DNA of 64,000 nucleotides from an uncultured Myxococcales bacterium (GTDB lineage: Bacteria > Myxococcota_A > UBA9042 > CAIXZC01). The first letter of the stretch is position 1, and every line of letters begins with the position of its first letter. The notes under the pieces were generated by a model. That model worked only from the letters and a program-made list of their open reading frames with translations, was not told where the DNA came from and searched no databases. Location of the stretch: assembly GCA_903895725.1 (NCBI GenBank), contig CAITUV010000043.1, positions 75,298 through 139,297 of the forward strand, read 5' to 3'. Below, piece after piece: positions 20,825-28,638 of this stretch. Both the position numbers and the translations under genes were made by a program.

Positions 20825-22785
20825 TTGTCCTCCTGGAAGTCCAGGACGAGCCAGGTGGAACGCAGCGAGGTTGCGGCTGCGTGGACCGGAGCGAAATCGG
20901 GCAGGGAAGCGACCGGCACGAAGCGGCTTCCAAGGACGAGCTCGACGTCGACGGACAGGGTCTTTCCATCGATGCGGGCGGACGCGGTCACCGAGCCCAG
21001 GGGGGACTCCACCTTCACGTCGGTCCACCCGACGAGGCGGGCCTTGCCGGGGAGGTCGGTTTCCTGGTGGAAGCGCAGCGTCCGGGCAGAGCGGGTCGCC
21101 AGGGGGACGGTGCGGCCGGCGAGCGTTTCGGGCAGGAGGTGGTCGGCCATCTTGGGATCGCTGAGGAAGAGGGTGAACGCTGCCGGGCGCAAGGCAACTC
21201 GGGGGGGGGGCGGGCCCGCAGGCGGCTTCTGGTCAAGCCCCAAGGGGAGCGCCGCCTTGTCCGAGTACTCGATGTCGAGCTCGAAGGGGTGATCGAGGTC
21301 GAGCACCTGCTCCTCGGTCAGCTCGAGCGGGGCCGTCACTGCGGAGGCGGAGAAGGAGGAAACGAGGGTGGCAGCGGTCTCCTGCCAGAACGGTCCGGGG
21401 CGAAGGCCGAACATCCTCCGCAGCGAGTCCTCGGGGGCTCCCCGGGCGGTGATCTTCAGGGTCCCATCGAGCGCTCCATCCGAGTCGATCTCCTCGTGGA
21501 TGTCGACGTTCAGCACGTTGTCCGACGGCAGGGACGAAGGGGTGACGGCCAGCGTTTCCCCTTCGGGAGAGCCGATGAGGTAGTGCTGGCTCGCCTCGGC
21601 CTTGGACCAGAGGTCCCGTGAGAGCGGGGCCCAGGTTGGGTCGAGGAGGAGGTAGCTGCCGCCCGGCTGGCGCCAGGCGACGACTGCGTGGTTGAACTGG
21701 TCGGCTGCGATGGAGTCGACGCGGGAGCCGGCCGAGGTGATGGCGGTGAACGTTTCCGTGTATCCGGCCGCTCTCATGAGGGCGATGAGCATCCCGGCCT
21801 TGTCCTTGCAGACGCCGGCTCGGTCCGCAAGGGTCATGGAGGCCGGGTGGATGGTGTAGCCTTCCCCAGGGCCCATGCTGAGGCCGCTGTAGCGGATGTT
21901 GTGGGCCACCCAGCGGTTGAGGGCAGCGAGCCGTTCGGCATCGGACGAGCATCCCCGGGTGATGCGGCCTGCGAGGGCCAGGATCTCGGGAGTGACAGCG
22001 AAGCTCGGCTCGTTGACAAGGTAGACCCATCTGGACTTCTCCCGCCAGGAGGGGAGGGTGGCCATGACGAGCTTGGGTGCGACGTCGGAGCGGGGCGGAG
22101 CGGCCACGGTGTCGGGGTAGGGGGGGATGTCCGCTGAGCGGAAGAAGTAGCGGGTCCCTCCGGCATCGTCGGACTTCACGGTGATTTCAAGCGGGCCTCC
22201 GAACGTGCCGTAGTACAGCGGTTTGCCCGGGGGCATGTCGACCTGGTGGATCTGCTCGACGATGGGGAGGTCGCTTCCGAAGACGACGACATCGAAGTAC
22301 TCGCCCCGCTGGGGGGGCACGAATCGGTCGTCGTCGTCATCGAGGTAGGCGATGCGGTAGCCGACGAAGCGGGAGGACCACTCGATGACGTCGCCGGGGA
22401 CCAGGTCCGGGACTGCCGCCAGCCGTTTTCGGAAGGGCCAGTAGATGCCGTGCTTGGGGGCCGGCACGTCGACCATGGAAGCGGGAGGCACGATGGTGGT
22501 GGTTCCGTCCGCGTGTCGTACCTGGATGCCGGTGACATCCAGTCGGCTGGTTTCCGGATCGTAGTCGAACTGGAGCACGGAGAAGCGGCGCACGCCGGCC
22601 GGGGTCAGCAGCTTGACCGTGGTGCGCTCCTCCCGGGTGGAGCGGCCGGATTCCTCGACTTGCGTGTGGACCACGCAGCGCAGCACGAGCGCGTCGGAGG
22701 ACGGCGGAGTCTCGGCCAGGGTTTGGGCGGCAAGCGTCGTGCAGGTGAGCAGAAGGGCAATGGGGGTGAGGCGACGTAGATTCAT
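20821..22785 (-). CDS. DUF3857 plus transglutaminase-like secreted protein
   Basis: 654 aa. The start follows GGAGGAGCC, and the signal peptide ends near AQTLAE (residue 24). Residues ~40-220 match the DUF3857 layout (LQFDYDPETSRLDVTGIQVR, VPGDVIEWSSRFVGYRI). Residues ~260-400 form a transglutaminase-like core with Cys326 (DRAGVCKDKAGML), His366 (FNHAVV) and Asp382 (LLDPTW), the expected triad. The C-terminal third is beta-rich. Proteins of this build are exported in many Gram-negative bacteria; protease or amide-transfer activity is presumed but seldom shown. It is the first gene of a two-gene coupled unit. Confidence 0.87.
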   Translation of the reverse strand: MNLRRLTPIALLLTCTTLAAQTLAETPPSSDALVLRCVVHTQVEESGRSTREERTTVKLLTPAGVRRFSVLQFDYDPETSRLDVTGIQVRHADGTTTIVPPASMVDVPAPKHGIYWPFRKRLAAVPDLVPGDVIEWSSRFVGYRIAYLDDDDDRFVPPQRGEYFDVVVFGSDLPIVEQIHQVDMPPGKPLYYGTFGGPLEITVKSDDAGGTRYFFRSADIPPYPDTVAAPPRSDVAPKLVMATLPSWREKSRWVYLVNEPSFAVTPEILALAGRITRGCSSDAERLAALNRWVAHNIRYSGLSMGPGEGYTIHPASMTLADRAGVCKDKAGMLIALMRAAGYTETFTAITSAGSRVDSIAADQFNHAVVAWRQPGGSYLLLDPTWAPLSRDLWSKAEASQHYLIGSPEGETLAVTPSSLPSDNVLNVDIHEEIDSDGALDGTLKITARGAPEDSLRRMFGLRPGPFWQETAATLVSSFSASAVTAPLELTEEQVLDLDHPFELDIEYSDKAALPLGLDQKPPAGPPPPRVALRPAAFTLFLSDPKMADHLLPETLAGRTVPLATRSARTLRFHQETDLPGKARLVGWTDVKVESPLGSVTASARIDGKTLSVDVELVLGSRFVPVASLPDFAPVHAAATSLRSTWLVLDFQEDK

Positions 22786-22921
22786 GGCTCCTCCTGGTCC
22801 GGCAGGCTAGCACGCGGGAAGGGGTCCGGGCAATGATGCCAGAGGGGATACCGATCCTCGGGGTGCATCCGTGGCGGGTGTGTGCTACAGTGGGGACGAT
22901 TGACCGCCCGACGGGGAGCGG

Positions 22922-25621
22922 GTGGAGGGCGAGGCCTGGATGGCGAGGTTTGGGACGGGGAGGGAGCGGACCGAGGGCAGCGGGGAGACCCGAGGCCGGC
23001 AGGATTCGTCTGCCCGGCCGGCCACGTACATCGTGCCGTTGACGGGAACCCCGGATGCGCGTCGCAGCGAGCTCGGGGGAAAGGGATTCAACCTGCAGCG
23101 GCTCGTCCGGGCGAACTTCCACGTGCCGGGAGGGTTCGTGGTGACGACGGCCGCGTACCGGGCCGTGCTGCGGGAAGTGATCCCGGAGTGGCGGAGGGCC
23201 GGAGGGGGGCTGGAGGAGCTGGAGCGGCTGGTGGCGTCATGGCCTCTCCCTGAGGCTATAGAGCGGGAGATCCTGGAGGCAGCGGGGCGGCTTCGGGACC
23301 TGACCGGGGCCTCGTTCATCGTGCGTTCGAGCGCCACGTCGGAGGACCACGAGCACGCGTCGATGGCAGGGCTGGCGGCCACGGTGGCCAACGTGGTGAC
23401 CGACGACGATCTGTTGAGGGCCATCCGGGTCTGCTGGGCCTCGCTGCTGGGGCGTGAGGGAGTGACGTACCGGTCGCTTCTGCCGTGGTCGGAGCTGCTC
23501 CCGGAGATGGGGGTCGTGGTGCAGCAGCTCATTCCAGCGCAGAGGGCCGGAGTGCTGTTCACCGTGGACCCGGTGACTGGAGCCGATGATCGGTACCTGG
23601 TGAGCGGCTCCTGGGGGCTGGGGGAGACGGTGGTTTCGGGGCGTGCTGCGGACACGGCAACGGTGGATCGGCGCTCGGGGCGGGTGCTCCGCCAGGAGGT
23701 GGCGCACAAGCGGGAGCGGCTGGTACCCGACCCTGCGGGCGGGACCCGAGTGGATCGGGTGCCGGGTAGGATGGCCCGCCGTGCGGTGCTGGACGAGTCG
23801 CTGGTGACCCGCCTGTGGGAGCTGGCAAGGCGGGTGGAGCGGGAGTTCGGTGGGCCACAGGACCTGGAATGGGCCGAGTGGGACCAGCGGATCTACCTGC
23901 TTCAGGCGCGGCCGGTGACTGCGCTCCGGAGGCGGCGTCGGGTGGTGTGGACGAGCACCAACGTGGGAGAGGCACTGCCGGGGGTCGGGACGCCGTTCAC
24001 CTGGTCGATCATCTACTCGTTTTCAAGGCAGGGCTTCGTGCATGCATTTCGAGGGCTGGGCTGCTCGGTCCCGGAGGACTACCCCATCGTGGGTCGGGTC
24101 CGGGGCCGCATCTACCTCAACCTGTCGGAGTTCATGTCGGTCGCTTCCCAGGTTCCCTTCATGTCGCCGCACATCCTCCAGCAGCTCGGGGGGGGCGGGG
24201 GAGCGGAGGCCCTGCCCGGGACCTACGAGAAGCTGCCCAGCCTGTCGTTCCTTTTGAAGGCGCCTCTGACCGGGGTGCGGACGCTCACGGCGGGCACGGT
24301 CAACCCGGTGCGGGTGGCCCTGTGGAACCAGAAGTTCCGCCGATTCGTGGACGAGTTTGGCGGGACCGATTTCGCCGGGCTTGGGGACCCGGAGCTCCTG
24401 ATCTGGTGGCAGCGGTCGGACGAGGCCTTCGTGAGCACGGGCACGCTGATGCTGGAGTGCTCAGGGCAGTTCCTGACCACCTATGTGGCGTTGGCGCTGG
24501 CGTTGCGGGTGCTGATGGGTGCGGGCGGGGAGACGGCGGAGCGTGCGTTGTTCTCCGGGTTGTCCGGGGTTCGGAGTGCAGAACCCGGGCTGGACCTTCT
24601 GCGAATGGCCCGCAAGGTGGCATCGATGCCGCGTCTGAGGGAGCTGGTGCGGGAGACCCCTCCCGAGCGGTTGGTGGAGGTGCTGGGGCAGGGCGGGGAA
24701 GAAGGACGGTCGCTGGCCTCCGCGGTCGAGGCATTCCTCCGGTCGCACGGACACCGTGCCGCCCGTGAGGCGGAGCTGTCGGAGCCTCGCTGGCGGGAAG
24801 ATCCCTCCTTTCCGCTGTCGGTGCTGCGCCGGTACCTGGAGGCCGACGAGCCGGCCGATCCCGAGGTTCTGCTGGCCGAGCGTCGGGAGGCCCGGGAGCG
24901 TGAGACGCAACGGGTCTTGAGCCGCGTTCCGGCCGGGCTGCGGGCGGTATTCCGGAGAATCCTGGCCGATGCGCAGGAGTCCGCCAGGCTGCGGGAGGAG
25001 CTTCGAAACGCGACGGTGCATACCCTGGGCTTCTTCCGGACTCTGGCAGGGGAGACCGGTCGGCGGATGGTGGAGGCCGGGCTCCTGGGGAGGGTGGATG
25101 ATGCGTTCTTCCTCAAGCGGGAGGAGATGACCGCCTGGCTGGCGGACCGGGGAGAAGGGACGCTCTTCCCGCTGGTGGTGGCGCTGCGCCGGCTGGAGCA
25201 CGAGGTCTTGTCGGCCCTCCCGGCCCTGCCGCCATGGTTCGTCATGGAAGGGGACCGGATCGTGAGTGAGGAGACCCGGGTTGCGGTAGGACGGTCGTTG
25301 ACCGGGCTTGCCGGGAGCCCCGGTGTCTCCACGGGCCGGGTGAGGGTCGTCCGCAGCCCGTCCGAGGCTCGGGACCTCTGCCCCGGAGAGGTGTTGGTGG
25401 CACCGTTCACCGACGTGGGGTGGACGCCGCTGTTCCTCGTGGCCAGCGCGGTGGTGACCGAGCTGGGCGGGCCGCTGAGTCACTCCTGCGTGGTGGCCCG
25501 GGAGTATGGGGTTCCGGCCGTGGTCAACGTCAAGGACGCGGTACGGCTGCTGCGGGACGGACAGCTCGTGACCGTGGATGGCGACCGAGGGGTCGTGATC
25601 GTGGAGGAGAACGGGCACTGA
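22922..25621 (+). CDS. Rifampin-phosphotransferase-like PEP-utilizing dikinase
   Basis: 899 aa from a GTG at 22922; an ATG at 22940 is an equally good start. Domain order is an ATP-grasp domain (residues ~35-340: GGKGFNLQRL, VRSSATSEDHEHASMAGL, VLFTVDPVTG, GSWGLGETVVSG, LEWAEWDQRIYLLQARPVT), a large helical middle (~345-780) and a C-terminal phosphohistidine swivel domain with GGPLSHSCVVAREYGVPA (His854). PEP synthase and PPDK place the His domain in the middle followed by a TIM barrel, which is absent here. ATP-grasp, substrate domain, C-terminal His domain at ~870 aa is the layout of rifampin phosphotransferase. A different hydroxylated substrate is possible. The gene stands alone between divergent and unrelated genes. 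Confidence 0.83.
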   Translation: MEGEAWMARFGTGRERTEGSGETRGRQDSSARPATYIVPLTGTPDARRSELGGKGFNLQRLVRANFHVPGGFVVTTAAYRAVLREVIPEWRRAGGGLEELERLVASWPLPEAIEREILEAAGRLRDLTGASFIVRSSATSEDHEHASMAGLAATVANVVTDDDLLRAIRVCWASLLGREGVTYRSLLPWSELLPEMGVVVQQLIPAQRAGVLFTVDPVTGADDRYLVSGSWGLGETVVSGRAADTATVDRRSGRVLRQEVAHKRERLVPDPAGGTRVDRVPGRMARRAVLDESLVTRLWELARRVEREFGGPQDLEWAEWDQRIYLLQARPVTALRRRRRVVWTSTNVGEALPGVGTPFTWSIIYSFSRQGFVHAFRGLGCSVPEDYPIVGRVRGRIYLNLSEFMSVASQVPFMSPHILQQLGGGGGAEALPGTYEKLPSLSFLLKAPLTGVRTLTAGTVNPVRVALWNQKFRRFVDEFGGTDFAGLGDPELLIWWQRSDEAFVSTGTLMLECSGQFLTTYVALALALRVLMGAGGETAERALFSGLSGVRSAEPGLDLLRMARKVASMPRLRELVRETPPERLVEVLGQGGEEGRSLASAVEAFLRSHGHRAAREAELSEPRWREDPSFPLSVLRRYLEADEPADPEVLLAERREARERETQRVLSRVPAGLRAVFRRILADAQESARLREELRNATVHTLGFFRTLAGETGRRMVEAGLLGRVDDAFFLKREEMTAWLADRGEGTLFPLVVALRRLEHEVLSALPALPPWFVMEGDRIVSEETRVAVGRSLTGLAGSPGVSTGRVRVVRSPSEARDLCPGEVLVAPFTDVGWTPLFLVASAVVTELGGPLSHSCVVAREYGVPAVVNVKDAVRLLRDGQLVTVDGDRGVVIVEENGH

Positions 25622-25864
25622 GCGGCAATCCGGCCCCCCCCACGGAAGGAGGAAGGCCCACGCCCGAGCCACCCCCTGCTCCGACCGTCGGCACCTTCTC
25701 TCGAGAACCCGGAAGAGAACGACTCTCGTTCTGGCTTCGTGCACACCCGCACGCGCAACTGTACTTGACTCAGCCAATCCCCTGACCGTAGAATCTGGGA
25801 CAACTGAAGTTGGCAGCAGGCACTGGCTGTGGTTCGAGCGCACGTGCCTGGAGGAGCTTCCGGA
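25622..25864. other. Intergenic region, 243 bp, containing one promoter
   Basis: No open frame here has coding character. Apart from the promoter at 25765-25794 I see only a C-rich stretch near 25633 and no convincing terminator for the preceding gene. Confidence 0.5.
25765..25794 (+). promoter_or_regulatory. Sigma-70-type promoter for the caspase-fold lipoprotein pair
   Basis: TTGACT (25765-25770) and TAGAAT (25789-25794) are spaced by 18 bp, giving a leader of about 64 nt to the ATG at 25865. Confidence 0.6.
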
Positions 25865-28588
25865 ATGAGTAGATTGTTCAGTCTAGCCGGGTTCGGTGCG
25901 TTGCTGGTGGTGCTGATGGCCGCGGCCGCCTGTTCGAGCAGCAGCAACAACGGCGACGTGGTTGCGGGCGATGCCGACGGCTTGAGCAGGGGCGATGACG
26001 GACGGATCCCTGACCAGGACGTTTCCGCTCCGGACGAGGATGTCGTCGACGGGGATACCGTCGGCTCTGACGTTCCGGACCAGGGGGGAGGCGGCGACGA
26101 GCTCGATTCCGTGGACCCGGACCATCAGGGGAGCGAGGTCGACGACGTTGCCGACGAACAGACCGACCTGGCCGATGTCGGTGGGTCCGACGGGGATCTC
26201 ACCGAGGTCGGCACCGACGGCGGCGTGCTCGACGTCGATTCCACGGATACCGGCGTTCCGCCCGTGGAGGAAGGGTACATTTCGACGCCCGAGCTCGGAA
26301 TCCGGATTCTCGGGCCGTCCTCGCTGGGAGCGGCCCAGTCCATCGGCTCTTCGATCCAGGTTGCCGGGCTCGTGGTCGGCAAGCCCGATGCCATCCAGTG
26401 GACGTCGTTGACCACGGGCAAGAGCGGGTTCTGCGCTGGCGTTCCGTTCTGGCTGTCGGGGAAGGTGGATCTGGAGCAGGGGGACAACGTCATCCAGGTC
26501 AAGGCGACCCAGGGGGACCAGGTGGCCACCGATACCATCGTGATCACCCACAATCCGGCGTTCCTTTTCGGCACGGAGCTGCGGGTCCGGCCCGGTGCGC
26601 TCTACACGAACATGGCGACGACGCTCGTGTTCTCGATGGACATGGGGCTTTACAGCAACTTCGACCCGTCGACCCTGAAGCTGTGCGAGAGCACGCAGGA
26701 GGGGGAGTGCGTCAGCGACGTGCACACGATGCTGGACGACGGTCAGGTGAGCTTCTCCGGCGACGAGGTCGGGGACGACGGGGTTTTCTCGTGGAAGAAG
26801 AGCTACAAGGCGCTTCAGGCGGGCAAGCTCTGCTTCCGGGTGCATGCCGTGATCAAGGCGGGGTTCCAGCAGTACACGGCGTTTTCTCCGGTGGTCTGCG
26901 TGGACGTGGTGAGCCCGCTTCCGGTTGCCGAGTGCGAGGCAACCCGGGCGGTGCTCCTGGAAGCGGATCAGCTCTACTGGTCGACGCTGGCGACGTCCGA
27001 TTCCGCAACTGCGAAGCAGGCGGTGATCGCTCTCCTCCAGGGCAAGGCTGAGATTGCCGAGGTGGGTTCGTCCTACCAGGGCTATGGAGTGTGGGTGCGG
27101 TTCACCAACGGCCTGCTGGGTGCGTTCCCGTTTGCGCCGCAGGGGCTGCGCGGCGGTGCCGATGGGGAGGGCGGCGAGGAAGCGGTGGAGCAGATTGAGG
27201 CACCGATTCCGGGGCCCGAGATTCTGATCTCGTCGAAGCGGTCGGTGGTGATGGGGCCGTACCACGAGGAATTTGCTGCCCAGGACGAGGGGAAGTTCAT
27301 CTTCAACGTGCTGGACAAGTCAGAGTGCCCGCCCTACGTGATCGAGGGGCCGTGGTATGATTCCCAGGCCACGCTGGCCCGCTTCCGACGGCTCTGGGAG
27401 AACGGCATGATCGCCATCTCCACGCACGGCGACTCCTATTTCCGGGAGCTGAGCCCCGCGGCCAAGGACGGCTATGGGTGGACCCACCGGCAGAGCCAGG
27501 AACTGCTGTGGACCGGCGAGCCGGTGGACTGCACTCAGCTCGGCCAGGAGATGAAGGAGTGTGTGGCGCAGGCGGATTGCCCGGCGGGCTCGGAGTGCGT
27601 GATCACGCAGTCGAGCGGCAAGGGGACCAAGGTGTCGGGCGTCTGCATCGATTTCAAGCAGGTGGACATCCGGACGGGGCGGGTGGTGCTGGGGCCGTCC
27701 CGCTACGGAATCCTCCCCTCGTTCATCCGCAAGTACCAGGGGCGGGGGTATCCCGACAGCGTCGTGTACCTGGGCGCCTGCCGCTCGCTCTGGAACGGCA
27801 CGCTGGGAATGGAGCTGTACGGGGCGGGGGCCAAGGCCGTGGTCGGGTTCTCCGGGTACGTGACCACCGGCTTTGCCTACCAGGAAGGGACCAAGTTCTT
27901 CTCGAGCCTGGTCGAGGAGATGAAGCTGTCCGGGGAGTGCTTCCCGGAAGTGCCGGTGCAGGATCCGGACAACCCGGGAACGCACCTGAGGCTGCTGGGG
28001 GCGGTGAACCTGAATGCCACCAACTCGGACCTCATCAACCCGAGCTGGGAGACCGGCGACCTGACCGGATGGCAGAGCTCGGGGGACGGCCGGGTCGTGA
28101 CGAGGCTCGGGATCACCGTGCCGGTCGAGGGGAAATTCATGTCCCTCATCTCCACCGGCATGGGGTACACTCCGCAGGTGGGGGAGATCTTCCAGACCTT
28201 CTGCATCCCGGAAGGGAAGACCGAGATGAGCTTCTACTGGAAGCTCTACTCGGAGGAGTTCAAGGAGTGGTGCGGCTCGATTTATCAGGACATGTTCGAG
28301 GCAACGCTGGAGGGGGAGGATGGGACCATCACGTATGCCTCCACCTCGATCGATGCGCTTTGCCCGCCGCAGCAGTGCCAGGGGTGCGGATCCCAGTTCG
28401 ACGGGCTGCTCCAGGCGGACGTCATCTTCGACCAGGGAGACGTGTGGATGACCCAGTGGCGAAAGGCGGAGGCCAACGTCTTCTCCCTGGCGGGCCAGGG
28501 GGCCGTGACGCTGCGTTTCTTCGTGACGGACAAGGGGGATTCCATCTACGACACGGCGGTCCTGCTGGATACCATCAAGGTCAAGTAG
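25865..28588 (+). CDS. Caspase-fold (clan CD / CHAT or C25-like) lipoprotein, His/Cys dyad intact
   Basis: 907 aa. The ATG at 25865 follows GGAGGAG; the signal peptide ends in MAAAAC (Cys23). An Asp-rich linker (~25-135) leads to two beta-rich regions (~145-340). Residues ~470-700 show a caspase-type pattern: a strand ending IAISTHGDSYF with His521-Gly522, and a strand ending VVYLGACRSLW with Cys639, then GAGAKAVVGFSGYV, as in CHAT and gingipain-type domains. A Cys-containing insert lies between His and Cys. The C-terminal ~210 residues form a lectin-like jelly roll starting NPSWETGDLTGW. A surface-anchored protease is the simplest reading; the fold is inferred by eye. The next gene is a full-length paralogue with both residues lost. 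Confidence 0.8.
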   Translation: MSRLFSLAGFGALLVVLMAAAACSSSSNNGDVVAGDADGLSRGDDGRIPDQDVSAPDEDVVDGDTVGSDVPDQGGGGDELDSVDPDHQGSEVDDVADEQTDLADVGGSDGDLTEVGTDGGVLDVDSTDTGVPPVEEGYISTPELGIRILGPSSLGAAQSIGSSIQVAGLVVGKPDAIQWTSLTTGKSGFCAGVPFWLSGKVDLEQGDNVIQVKATQGDQVATDTIVITHNPAFLFGTELRVRPGALYTNMATTLVFSMDMGLYSNFDPSTLKLCESTQEGECVSDVHTMLDDGQVSFSGDEVGDDGVFSWKKSYKALQAGKLCFRVHAVIKAGFQQYTAFSPVVCVDVVSPLPVAECEATRAVLLEADQLYWSTLATSDSATAKQAVIALLQGKAEIAEVGSSYQGYGVWVRFTNGLLGAFPFAPQGLRGGADGEGGEEAVEQIEAPIPGPEILISSKRSVVMGPYHEEFAAQDEGKFIFNVLDKSECPPYVIEGPWYDSQATLARFRRLWENGMIAISTHGDSYFRELSPAAKDGYGWTHRQSQELLWTGEPVDCTQLGQEMKECVAQADCPAGSECVITQSSGKGTKVSGVCIDFKQVDIRTGRVVLGPSRYGILPSFIRKYQGRGYPDSVVYLGACRSLWNGTLGMELYGAGAKAVVGFSGYVTTGFAYQEGTKFFSSLVEEMKLSGECFPEVPVQDPDNPGTHLRLLGAVNLNATNSDLINPSWETGDLTGWQSSGDGRVVTRLGITVPVEGKFMSLISTGMGYTPQVGEIFQTFCIPEGKTEMSFYWKLYSEEFKEWCGSIYQDMFEATLEGEDGTITYASTSIDALCPPQQCQGCGSQFDGLLQADVIFDQGDVWMTQWRKAEANVFSLAGQGAVTLRFFVTDKGDSIYDTAVLLDTIKVK

Positions 28589-28638
28589 GAGGGGAACCCG
28601 GGGCGCTTGGAGTTGGGTGTCGATACTAGGGGAACTTC

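Noticed and set aside
22922..25621. PEP synthase or PPDK
   Set aside because: The phosphohistidine domain is at the C-terminus and no PEP-binding TIM barrel follows.
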